Of a stretch of DNA of 36,626 nt, positions 1 to 8,808 are shown one piece after another. Source of the stretch: Verrucomicrobiota bacterium (GTDB taxonomy: Bacteria > Verrucomicrobiota > Verrucomicrobiia > Opitutales > Opitutaceae); contig JAFAAS010000063.1 of the NCBI GenBank assembly GCA_023426435.1, forward strand, positions 1 through 36,626, in the 5' to 3' direction. The notes under the pieces were generated by a model that saw nothing but the letters and a program-made list of their open reading frames with translations, was not told the DNA's origin and searched no databases. Each line of letters opens with the position of its first letter. The first letter of the stretch is position 1. The position numbers and the translations under genes are program-made.

Positions 1-2112
1 GGTGTGGGGACGGGAGCCGGGCGGTTGCCATTCGAAAGAGACGAGCGTAGCGGCGGCTGGGCGGGGGAATTCGAGGGTGAACGGGGCGGTGGTCATCCAG
101 CCGGTGGAAGGGCCGACAGGGGCGAAATACCAGATGGTGGACGAAGGGGCGGAAGAAGGAACGGGTTCGAGTCCGTAGATAAGAACGGGGGATGGGGCGA
201 AGAGCGGGGGATCGCGCGGAAGACGCGCGGCGAGATCGAGGGTGGGACTGGTTGAAAGCTGATCGTTGAAGACGACGACGGCGGCGAGCGAGGCGGAGTG
301 GGGTGGGCTTACGTCTGCGAGACGAAGAAGGAATGTGGCCTCGACGGGACGATCGGCGGGGAGATGAACGTGCCGAAGCGGTTGTCCGTTCTGGTGAAGG
401 GTGACGGCGTGAGCAGGGCGAGGGGAGCGGACGGTGATTTCAAGCAGGTCGGGGGAAGACGGGATCGCGGCAGGGTGAAGGGTGATTTCGGGGTCGACGG
501 CGATGTCGTGCGGCGGTCGCGGAGGAATCGGAGCGAGGCGGCGGTAGAGCCGCATTTCGAGGGGTTCGGCGAGGGAGCGATCAACCTCGGCGTAGTGGGC
601 GACGAGCTCGTCGCGGAGGCGGGGTTGAGCGGGGAGCGGGTATTTGACGTAGCCGCGCGTGATGGCTTCGAGAATGACGGCGGGCGGTTGAGCGTGGTAG
701 TCGGACCAGAAGGCGGACCAGGCGCCGGGAACGACGGCGTAGCGGGTATCGAGGGTGTATTCGAGGTTGGTCCACGGGATGAGACCCGAGAGGAAATTAG
801 CGTAGAGGAAGCGGGTGCTCGGGAGACGTTGAGAGAAGAGGTGAGCTTCGGGAAAGTAGCCCCAGACGAAAAGACGATCGGCCGGAGAGGAGTGATGTTG
901 AAGCAGCGTGCCGAGCTGGACGTGTTGCGGATCGTCGTGGGGGGCGGGAGAGGAGAGGGCGCGGTTAAGATCGAAACCGGTGACGATCAGCAAGGTGGCG
1001 AGCGCGACGGCCGCGACGGCGCGGCGTGAGGAGCGCTCGCTGCGGGTGCGGACGGTTGCGATGAAACCGGCAACGAGCCACCCGGCGGCAAGGCTGAGGC
1101 CCGGGATGAGTTGAATGGAGTAGTGGGCGAAATCGCGTCCGCTGAGGGCGGTGGCGATCAGCCCGGAGGCGGTCCAGCCGAGAAGGAGAAGGGCGAAGAC
1201 GGGGCGGGAATTGGTGCGAGCGATCGGGTGCGACGTGCGAAAGAAGAGGAGCAGGAGCGAAACGATGGCGGCGCAAAAAAGAGCGGGCGCGTGGGTCCAT
1301 CCCAGCGAGAACGGAAGGGCGAGAGCGAGCCAGCGGGTGAATGCGGCGACCTCTGGAACGTAGAGGGTGGTGTTGTAGCGCCAGGAGTAATACGCGAAAT
1401 CGCGAAGGGCGTCGTGCGGCCAGAAATAGACGATGACGGCGGCCGCGACGACGGCGAAGGCGGTGGCGATGCCGAGCCACAGGCGAGCAAGCGGCGCGCG
1501 TAACGTGGGTTCGCGGGCGGCGAGGATGGCGGAAAGAACGAATGCCACGCCGAGATCGAGGACGCCCGGTTGTTTGGAGAGGCAGCTGCCGGCGAAGGCG
1601 AGTCCGATGGGCAAGCCGGCGAGAAAGCTCGCATGACGGTAGGTGCGGGAAAAAAGCCAGAACCCGATGGTGGAGAAACAAACGACGAACCATTCGGTGT
1701 GCGCGGCGAGCGCTTCGGGCGCGCCGACAAAAAGCGACGAGAGAAGGACGAAGATGACGGCGGAGCAGGAGCCGGCGAGAGGATGGCCGGTGTGACGGCC
1801 GATGCTGCGGAGCAGGAATGCGACTCCACCGAGAGACACGGCGAGTGCGAAATGGATGGCGCGGGAGTTCCAGTCGCCAGCGAAGAAAAGGACAGCGGCC
1901 TTGAGGTAAGGGACGAGCGGACCGCGATGGTCGACGGTATCTTGATAGAGGACGGCGCCCTCGCGGATTTGTTGAGCCATCGTAACGGTGACGGCCTCGT
2001 CGAGATTCCAGAGCGTGCGATCGAGGAAAGGAAGACGCGGGGCGACGACGACGACCACGAGAGACGCGAGCCAGAGCGCGGAGATCCAGAAGGAGCGGGC
2101 GGGCGGCGTCAT
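1..2112 (-). CDS. GT-C membrane glycosyltransferase, paralog 1 (3' end outside window)
   Basis: The frame read from the ATG at 2112 stays open to the window edge for 704 codons. The protein opens with a hydrophobic helix and then NLDEA (residues 36-40), whose Asp38-Glu39 sits where GT-C enzymes of the ArnT/PMT type keep the acidic pair of the first periplasmic loop. About ten hydrophobic segments follow to roughly residue 420. A soluble region carries the motif FVWGYFPE and ends, at the edge, in the start of an NPCBM-like beta module. It is clearly homologous along its length to the next two genes upstream; for example MAQQIREGAVLYQD is nearly identical. The preceding stop lies 16 nt upstream of this start, so it should be the third cistron of one operon. 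Expected role, by family: moving a sugar from a polyprenyl-phosphate donor to a glycan outside the inner membrane. Donor and acceptor are unknown. Confidence 0.85.
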   Translation of the reverse strand, partial: MTPPARSFWISALWLASLVVVVVAPRLPFLDRTLWNLDEAVTVTMAQQIREGAVLYQDTVDHRGPLVPYLKAAVLFFAGDWNSRAIHFALAVSLGGVAFLLRSIGRHTGHPLAGSCSAVIFVLLSSLFVGAPEALAAHTEWFVVCFSTIGFWLFSRTYRHASFLAGLPIGLAFAGSCLSKQPGVLDLGVAFVLSAILAAREPTLRAPLARLWLGIATAFAVVAAAVIVYFWPHDALRDFAYYSWRYNTTLYVPEVAAFTRWLALALPFSLGWTHAPALFCAAIVSLLLLFFRTSHPIARTNSRPVFALLLLGWTASGLIATALSGRDFAHYSIQLIPGLSLAAGWLVAGFIATVRTRSERSSRRAVAAVALATLLIVTGFDLNRALSSPAPHDDPQHVQLGTLLQHHSSPADRLFVWGYFPEAHLFSQRLPSTRFLYANFLSGLIPWTNLEYTLDTRYAVVPGAWSAFWSDYHAQPPAVILEAITRGYVKYPLPAQPRLRDELVAHYAEVDRSLAEPLEMRLYRRLAPIPPRPPHDIAVDPEITLHPAAIPSSPDLLEITVRSPRPAHAVTLHQNGQPLRHVHLPADRPVEATFLLRLADVSPPHSASLAAVVVFNDQLSTSPTLDLAARLPRDPPLFAPSPVLIYGLEPVPSSAPSSTIWYFAPVGPSTGWMTTAPFTLEFPRPAAATLVSFEWQPPGSRPHT

Positions 2113-2128
2113 GACGAGTGCCGGCGGA

Positions 2129-5100
2129 TCATGGCGTCGGGGTGGGGTCGACGGCCGGGGCAGAAGGTGCGAGTTCGCCGACCAGAGCGGTGAGATAGCT
2201 CCAGTCGAACGATTGATTGTTGGTGCGACCGGGGGAAAGACGCACGATCAAGCGACCGGCGCGTCCGGGCAGTTCGACCCGAGCATGCTGAAGCCCGCGG
2301 TCTCCGGGATTTGAATACGGGTCGATCGCCTGGCGATGGAGGATGACGGGGGTGTGGCCCGGTTCGGCGAATTCGACGATGGCCTCGATGCCATCGGAGC
2401 GGCGATGGCCGTGTTCGTCGGCGATCGCGGCATCGTCGAGACCGAAGCCGAAGGAGACGGCGCGAAGGTCGGCGGGGCAGTCGTAAACCAACCGCGTTGG
2501 CGCGTGGGCGATCCAACCCTGCGCGGCGAGGGTGCGGACGCGAGTGCCGTCGGCGCCCACGCTGTCGACGGGAACGAGAATACGTTCGGGCGAGAGGACG
2601 AGATCGGGTCCGGCGCCCCGCGCGCGAAGACGCGCGAAGTAAGGGCGGTTGGAAGGACGTGGGCCGTTGAAGGCGACGAATCTCAACTCGATCTCGCCCG
2701 CGCCTTTTTCGGGGAGAGCCATGGAAGCGGTCTGAAGGCCGCGGTCGGCGGCGTCTTCGGCGGGCTGGAGACCGCGCGAGAGGAGATTGGAGCGGGTGCC
2801 GTCATCGTGGATGAAGTTGATCTCGAGGATGGCGTGCGGAGGCGGTTCGTGGGGCGCGGGATCGCGTATCCCGAATTCCACGACAAGTCCCTCCATGCCG
2901 GGCATGCGCGGGTAAGCCAACCGGGCGAATGGACGGGCGTCCCAGACACCGTCGTCGGCGAGGACGAGGCGCTCGTGGTCGTTTTGGAAGGCGACAAACG
3001 GAGAAATCGCACGTGGGCCGAAATGGAGCGGCGGGCCGTCGGCTTCGCCGCGAAGGTCGGCGAGCCAGACGCGTCCGGCCGTCGAAGTGGAAAGAATGAA
3101 GCGGCCGGGCTCGGCGAAAGGGAGAGCGGCGGTGACGAGTTGGAGACCGGAAGGGCCGTCGAGTCGCTCGAGCGGGATCGTCTCCGGCGGGCGGCTGGCG
3201 GGAAGGAAGGTGATGTTGAGGTCGGCGATGGTTTCCGGCGGAGCGAGGGCGTCGCGAACCCCGGGATCGGCGGGTTGCCACGCAAAGCGAAGCAGGTGAA
3301 GCGTGGGCGGGCGTTCGAAGACGAGGGAGAAAGGCCCGTCGTGCGACCAGCCGGGGAGATTGTGGCGGCGTTCGGATTGCCAGGTGGAAAGATCGATGGG
3401 GTCGACGGGGGAGAAGTGTTGCGCACCGTAGCGCAGCGTGGGGAAAGGATCGGGCGGACGGAGATCGAGGACGAGACGTCGGGCGACGTCGATTGACGGG
3501 GTGGCGACGATCGAGTCGGGGCGTTCGATCACCGCGTCGAACGTGACGCCATGGGAGGTCAGTTCGTTCAAGCGGACGAGGAAGCGGGCTTGGGCGATAT
3601 CGGTGGCTGGAAGAACGAGCCGGCGGATCGGATGTTTGCCGAGACGGATGGAGATGGCCGTCGCGTGCGCGGGCACCGAGAGGGTGGCGGCGAGGAGATC
3701 GGATTGGCCGGGAGCGAGCGCAACGTCGACCCGGACAGAATCGTCGACCGCGACATCGGAGGCGGGGATGGGCTCGATCTGAACGAGAGGATAGTGAAAG
3801 CGCACAAACTCGGGGCGCGGATCGGGCGGGACGAGTTCGGCGAAGCGATCGATGATTTGATCGCGCAAGTCCGGCTGCGCGAGCAGCGGGTATTTAGAGT
3901 AACCGCGAAGGTGAGCGTCGAGGATGAGGCGGGGCGGGCGGGTGTTGTAATCGCGCCAGAAGTGTTCCCAGGCGTTTGGAACGGAAGCGTAGCGGGTATC
4001 GATTTCGGGGGACAGATTCGTCCACGGAATCATCCCGGTGATGTAGTTGGTGTAGATGTAGCGGGTGGAAGGCAGGCGGCGCGCGGCGGCGTAGGCCTCG
4101 GGGTAGTAGCCCCAGACGAGGATGGGATCGTCGCGGTCGGTGAGCGCGCGGGCGAATTCTCCGGAGCGGACGAGGGAGGCGTCGTCGAAGGGGTGGATCC
4201 GGTTGCGGAAGTCGACGAGGCTGAAGGCGGACCAGAGAAGAACGGCTGCCACGACAACGAGGGAAGCGAGGCGAAGGCGAGGCCGCTGCGGATCGATCTC
4301 GAAGATGCGGGCAAGAAGCCAGCCGCAGGCGAGGCTGAGACCGGGGACGAGTTGAATCGCGTAGTGAGAAAAATCGCGTCCGCTAAGCATGGTGGAAACC
4401 ACGCCGGAGGCGAACCAACCGAGGAAGAGGAGCGGTAGCAGTGGCAGCGGAAGCTGGCGGCGGAACAGAGCTGGCAGGGCAACACGGACGGCGACAAGCA
4501 GTGCGGGGATGCCGACGACGAGGGTGGACGGGATCCAGGAGGCGGGAAGCGTCCACGCGAGACGGGCCGCCGCGAGGCGTTGAGGGAGTGGAACCTCGGG
4601 AACGTAGATCTGGGTGTTGAACGTCCAGCAGTAGTAGAGGAAGTCGTTCCAAGCGCCGTGGGACCAGAAGTAGAGGCAAACGAGGATCCAGGTTGTCGCG
4701 AACGAGGTGATTCCGCCGAAAGCGAGACGGAGAAGACGGGGGCGATCAGCCGGCGTGCGTTGGAAGACGAGCAAAAGCAAAACGCCCGCGACGACGAAAT
4801 CGAGGAGCCCGGGTTGTTTGCAGAGCGAGCTGCCGGCAAAGGCGAGCCCGATGGGGAGACCGGAAAGGAAGCCTCCGCGAGGGAGACTGCGGGCGAAAAG
4901 GCCGAAGCCGAGCGTGGAGAAGGCGATGACGAAGTGCTCGGTGTGGACAGCAAGGGTGTCGACGAAGCCTGGTATCAGAAAAATCAGGACGGTGAACGCG
5001 CCGGCGCTCCATCGGCCGGCGGAACGGTCGCCCAGGCGGGTGGAGAGATGGAGGAGTCCGAAGGCGCAAAGTCCGAGGAGAGCGGTGAGCGCGAGGTGTT

Positions 5101-5356
5101 GAGCGCGAATATTCCAGTCGCCCGCGACGAAGAAGATCGTGGCTTTGAGGTAGGGGACGAGCGGGCTGCGGTTGTCGGCGGCGTCGCGATAGAGGACGGC
5201 ACCCTCGCGAACCTGCTGCGCCATGGTGAAGGTGGAACCCTCGTCGAGGTTCCAAATCTCGCGGTCGAGAAAAGGCCAGCGCAGCCAGAAGGCGGCGGCG
5301 ACAAGAGCGAGCAGCCAGACGGTGGAAACAATGGCGAGACGGAGTCGCGGCGTCAT
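2129..5356 (-). CDS. GT-C membrane glycosyltransferase with tandem C-terminal NPCBM-like modules, paralog 2
   Basis: This 1075-residue protein has an N-terminal GT-C membrane domain. Helix 1 is at about 8-27, the acidic pair Asp38-Glu39 lies in NLDEG, and about ten further hydrophobic segments reach residue 390. A periplasmic part follows with ILVWGYYPEAY and a Tyr/Thr/Asn-rich stretch near ITGMIPWTNL. The C-terminal third is built from three copies of a roughly 110-residue beta module at about 673-770 (divergent), 801-910 and 947-1061. The last is the clearest: AHAPTRLVY, then FGFGLDD, RSDG, a DRGLQ turn, and FDWSYL near its end. The pattern resembles NPCBM carbohydrate-binding modules. The ATG overlaps the upstream stop as ATGA, implying translational coupling. 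Whether the modules bind sugar is inferred from resemblance only. Confidence 0.9.
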   Translation of the reverse strand: MTPRLRLAIVSTVWLLALVAAAFWLRWPFLDREIWNLDEGSTFTMAQQVREGAVLYRDAADNRSPLVPYLKATIFFVAGDWNIRAQHLALTALLGLCAFGLLHLSTRLGDRSAGRWSAGAFTVLIFLIPGFVDTLAVHTEHFVIAFSTLGFGLFARSLPRGGFLSGLPIGLAFAGSSLCKQPGLLDFVVAGVLLLLVFQRTPADRPRLLRLAFGGITSFATTWILVCLYFWSHGAWNDFLYYCWTFNTQIYVPEVPLPQRLAAARLAWTLPASWIPSTLVVGIPALLVAVRVALPALFRRQLPLPLLPLLFLGWFASGVVSTMLSGRDFSHYAIQLVPGLSLACGWLLARIFEIDPQRPRLRLASLVVVAAVLLWSAFSLVDFRNRIHPFDDASLVRSGEFARALTDRDDPILVWGYYPEAYAAARRLPSTRYIYTNYITGMIPWTNLSPEIDTRYASVPNAWEHFWRDYNTRPPRLILDAHLRGYSKYPLLAQPDLRDQIIDRFAELVPPDPRPEFVRFHYPLVQIEPIPASDVAVDDSVRVDVALAPGQSDLLAATLSVPAHATAISIRLGKHPIRRLVLPATDIAQARFLVRLNELTSHGVTFDAVIERPDSIVATPSIDVARRLVLDLRPPDPFPTLRYGAQHFSPVDPIDLSTWQSERRHNLPGWSHDGPFSLVFERPPTLHLLRFAWQPADPGVRDALAPPETIADLNITFLPASRPPETIPLERLDGPSGLQLVTAALPFAEPGRFILSTSTAGRVWLADLRGEADGPPLHFGPRAISPFVAFQNDHERLVLADDGVWDARPFARLAYPRMPGMEGLVVEFGIRDPAPHEPPPHAILEINFIHDDGTRSNLLSRGLQPAEDAADRGLQTASMALPEKGAGEIELRFVAFNGPRPSNRPYFARLRARGAGPDLVLSPERILVPVDSVGADGTRVRTLAAQGWIAHAPTRLVYDCPADLRAVSFGFGLDDAAIADEHGHRRSDGIEAIVEFAEPGHTPVILHRQAIDPYSNPGDRGLQHARVELPGRAGRLIVRLSPGRTNNQSFDWSYLTALVGELAPSAPAVDPTPTP

Positions 5357-8300
5357 GGCGCGGCCGCGGGCGGGCCGGTTCGCTTGGGCTCGTTGGGAGC
5401 ACGGGCGGGGTCGAGGCGAGCTTCGCCTTCGAAAGGTCCCCAGAAGCCCCAGTCGAAGGCGTTGTTGTTGTGGGGACCGGGAGAGAGACGGAAGAGAAGG
5501 CGCCCGGATTCGAAAGGCGGAAGATCAACGGTGGACGTTTGTTCGCCGAGATCGGAAGGGCGGTTGAACGGATCGAGCGTGCGGCGGAAAAGTTCGACCG
5601 GCGGAGCGCCGGAGGATGGTTCGAAGGTGACCGTCATTTCGGCGCCGTCGCTGCGTTGCTGGCCGGATTCGTCGCGGTCGGCGCCGTGGGCGAGGCCGTA
5701 GCGGAACGTGACACGAGCGAGATCGGGCGGACGATGGTAAACGAGTTGGGCGTCGGCGTGCGCGCCCCAGTCGGACGGGCCGTTGCGTTTGGAAGGATCG
5801 CCGTTGGGTTCGACCGTGTAGCTCGACACGGGGAGAAGCTGGCGATCGGGGGAGAGAGCAATGGACGGGCCGTAGCCCTCGGCGGAGATGGCGCCGATCC
5901 AAGCCCAATCCCAGCTGGCGTCCTGGTTGGGGCCGGGGTCGACGCGGAGAACGAGGGTGCCGGCGAGGCGAGGTGGGAGCTCGACGCGGGTGGTTTGTTC
6001 GCCGCGATGTTCGGGATGGTTGAAGGGAGTGAGGGTGCGAGTGAAGAGCGGGTGGGAGCGTTGTTGTTCGTCGACGAGCTCGAGGATGAAGGTGACGCCA
6101 TCGGTGTGTCCGTTGGGGGCGGTGTAAGCGCCTTCTTCGATGCCGTAGCGGAAGGTGAGCGTGGCGAGATGTGCGGGGCGGCGCCATTCGACTCGCGTGG
6201 GGGCGTGGGCGAGCCATTGGCCGGCGAGATTGGTTTTCATCGGTTCGCTGTCGCTGGTTCCGGTGACCGGAAACAGGAAGTCGTCGCCCAGGTTGATGGC
6301 CGGGCCATGGCTTTCGCCGCGGAGCTGACCGAAATAGATCCAGTCGTAATCGGGATTACTTTGAAGACCGGGGAGGAAGCGAAAGATCAGGCGGCCGCCT
6401 TGATGGCCCCGGGGGAGTGACAACGTGACGTGTTGCGGATGCTGGTCGGCGGAGACGCTGCGAGGCTGGACGCGATGGCGGTGGAGCTCGTTGCGTTGGC
6501 CGGTTCGATCCACGAGCTCGACGAGGAGGTCATAGCCGTCGCTCGAACCCTGGCTGGCAGCGTAGCGGCCGTGGAGGAATGAGATGGAACGCAGAACGGG
6601 AGGGCAGGGATATTCCAACGTCGCGGGAGTATCGATGCGCCAGGTGTCCGGCTCTTCGGTCGAGCGGGAAAGACTGCCGAATGCGAGATCGGCTGCCGAA
6701 GGAGCGAACGAGATCTCCTGCATCGCGAGACGAGGGCCTTCGATGGGATGGGCGAGCGACGAAAGCGCGAAGTGACGGAAATCGAAAGGAGCGCTGATGG
6801 CGCGGCGGTCGGGATAGGTGACGATGGCGCGGACGGCGGAGGTTTCGGGGAGAGAAGGATCGACGAAGAAGATCGCTTCGACGTTTTCCCCGGCGGGATG
6901 ATCGAGGCGGGCGAGGAGGCGATCGCCGGCCAGGAGCTCGACCTGGGTGGCGCCGGCGGGAGCGAGCAGTTGGAGGCGCGGCGGTTCGTTGCGACGGAGT
7001 TCGTGGATGCCGGAGAGCAGGATTCGAGGATCGAGGATCGAGGCGGAGATGTCGCTGGCTTCGGGTGCGGGAGCGAGACGCTTGAACAAGCGCATCCCGT
7101 GAGTGAAAGGACTGCGCACGGCGACCTGGGCGAAGTCGCGCTGGATGAGGTTCCAGAGCAGGGGCTGATCGTGGAGCGGGAATTTGGAATACCCGCGGGA
7201 TCCGGCGGTATCGACGATCATCGAAGGCGGGCGAGCTTCGAGGTCGGCGGCGAGTTGGGACCAGGCGCCCGGCGAGATGCCGTAGGTTGTGTCGACCAAA
7301 GGATCGAGGTTCGTCCATGCGATCATCCCGGTGACGTAATTGGTGTAGATGAAGCGGGTGGCCGGGATTCGTTGGGAGAAAAAGTAGAGCTCGGGATAGT
7401 AGCCCCAGACGAACAGGTGGTCGGAAGGCTGGGTGTGCGCAGCGATGGTGCGGCCGATGCGAAGCGGGAAGGGGTCCTGCGGTTGCAGCTCGCCGGTGCG
7501 GCGCCAGCAGTCGCGAGCGAGACCGAGGGCGGCAACCGCGAGCGCTCCGACGAGGACCCAGCGAGCGGGGCGGCGCCGGGGCGAGCGCGTGAGTATCAGT
7601 AATTGAGATACGCACCAGCCGCACGCGAGCGCGAGGCCGGGCGCTACCTGGGCGCTATAGTGCGAAAACGTGCGCCCGCTGAGGCCGGTCGCAAGAATGC
7701 CGGCGGCGGTGGCGCCGAGCGCGAGCCAGGGGAGAAGCGGGAAAGCAACGGGCGAGGAGCGAAGTGCTCGAAAGACGGATACGAGGGCGGCGATGGCGCC
7801 GCCGATACCGAGGACGAACGCGGCGCGGGTGTGGGTCCAGGCGAGATCGAAAGGGATGATCATCGCGGCGAGCCGCTCGGCCCGAGGGACCTCGGGGATA
7901 TAAATGCGCGTGTTGAACGTGTAGGCGTAGTAGATGAGGTCGGGAATCGCGTCGTGCGCAGCGAAGTAGGCGACGAACGCGAGGACCGGTGCGGCGGCGC
8001 CGATGGCTCCGCCGAGCCAAAAACGGAGGAGGGCAGGACGATCGGCGGGTGCGGCGATGGCGCGGAAAGCGATCAGGATCCAGACGACGAAGAAGTCGAA
8101 GAGCCCGGGTTGTTTGCAGAGGAAAGAGGCGCCGAACATGAGGCCCATCGGAAGGCCGTTGAGGAAGCGCGGGCGATGGATGTTGCGGGCAAAAAGCGCG
8201 TAGCCGGAGATGGAAAAAAGGACGAGGAACCAGCCGGTGTTGGCAGAAATGGCGTCGGGTGGATCGAGCAACGCGTAACCGAGAACGGTGAACACGATGG

Positions 8301-8637
8301 CCGCGACGACGCCGGCGGTTTCGTCGCCGAGGCGACGGGCGAGACGCCAGAGCAGGATGGCGCCGAAGCCCATTCCGACTGCGAGAAGAAGGTGCACGGC
8401 GTAGGCGTTCCAATCGCCGCTGAGGCGGAAGATGGCGGCTTTGAGGTAGGGGAGGAGCGGACTGCGATTATCGGCGGCGTCGCGATAGAGCACGTGACCC
8501 TCGACGACCTGTTGCGCCATGGTGAACGTGGATCCCTCGTCGAGATTCCAGATCGGTCGCTCGAGCCGGTGCCAGCGCAGGCCGACGGCGGCGGCGATGA
8601 GGAAAGCGGCGAAGAGAAAAGTCGGAAGGCGGCGCAT
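5353..8637 (-). CDS. GT-C membrane glycosyltransferase with three tandem NPCBM-like modules, paralog 3
   Basis: I place the start at the ATG at 8637 (1094 residues), because MRRLPTFLF aligns with the N-termini of the two paralogs; a TTG at 8685 would add 16 poorly hydrophobic residues. The GT-C domain shows NLDEG with Asp33-Glu34, about ten membrane segments to near residue 390, and FVWGYYPELYF. The C-terminal part has three regularly spaced beta modules starting near 664, 807 and 957, about 145 residues apart. The second and third share an AHA-containing entry, FRYGI or FRYGL, a (T/S)DG turn, PFN-P, GEQT, VDPGP or LSPGP, and a closing DW. This is the cleanest repeat array in the locus. It is the first GT-C gene of the minus arm, separated by 171 nt from the glycosyltransferase gene before it. 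Function is assigned by family; the sugar is unknown. Confidence 0.9.
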   Translation of the reverse strand: MRRLPTFLFAAFLIAAAVGLRWHRLERPIWNLDEGSTFTMAQQVVEGHVLYRDAADNRSPLLPYLKAAIFRLSGDWNAYAVHLLLAVGMGFGAILLWRLARRLGDETAGVVAAIVFTVLGYALLDPPDAISANTGWFLVLFSISGYALFARNIHRPRFLNGLPMGLMFGASFLCKQPGLFDFFVVWILIAFRAIAAPADRPALLRFWLGGAIGAAAPVLAFVAYFAAHDAIPDLIYYAYTFNTRIYIPEVPRAERLAAMIIPFDLAWTHTRAAFVLGIGGAIAALVSVFRALRSSPVAFPLLPWLALGATAAGILATGLSGRTFSHYSAQVAPGLALACGWCVSQLLILTRSPRRRPARWVLVGALAVAALGLARDCWRRTGELQPQDPFPLRIGRTIAAHTQPSDHLFVWGYYPELYFFSQRIPATRFIYTNYVTGMIAWTNLDPLVDTTYGISPGAWSQLAADLEARPPSMIVDTAGSRGYSKFPLHDQPLLWNLIQRDFAQVAVRSPFTHGMRLFKRLAPAPEASDISASILDPRILLSGIHELRRNEPPRLQLLAPAGATQVELLAGDRLLARLDHPAGENVEAIFFVDPSLPETSAVRAIVTYPDRRAISAPFDFRHFALSSLAHPIEGPRLAMQEISFAPSAADLAFGSLSRSTEEPDTWRIDTPATLEYPCPPVLRSISFLHGRYAASQGSSDGYDLLVELVDRTGQRNELHRHRVQPRSVSADQHPQHVTLSLPRGHQGGRLIFRFLPGLQSNPDYDWIYFGQLRGESHGPAINLGDDFLFPVTGTSDSEPMKTNLAGQWLAHAPTRVEWRRPAHLATLTFRYGIEEGAYTAPNGHTDGVTFILELVDEQQRSHPLFTRTLTPFNHPEHRGEQTTRVELPPRLAGTLVLRVDPGPNQDASWDWAWIGAISAEGYGPSIALSPDRQLLPVSSYTVEPNGDPSKRNGPSDWGAHADAQLVYHRPPDLARVTFRYGLAHGADRDESGQQRSDGAEMTVTFEPSSGAPPVELFRRTLDPFNRPSDLGEQTSTVDLPPFESGRLLFRLSPGPHNNNAFDWGFWGPFEGEARLDPARAPNEPKRTGPPAAAP

Positions 8638-8808
8638 TGCGATAAGGCGGAAGCGAGGGGGCGGACGGGTATGAAGATCAAGCAAGCACAGGGGGCGATA
8701 CTTTCGTGTCTTCAGGGTTCGCGGGCGGAGATTGGAACTCGCCTTCGATTGAGCGTCGCTCCGCTCAGAAGGACAGGGAAGGGAGGATCAACGGGAGAAA
8801 GGCGTCGG

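Noticed and set aside
8750..8767. TGAGCG/CGCTCA hairpin downstream of the second multidomain glycosyltransferase gene as a terminator
   Set aside because: A 6-bp stem without a T-run on either strand; too weak to call, and the 171-nt gap shows nothing else clear.
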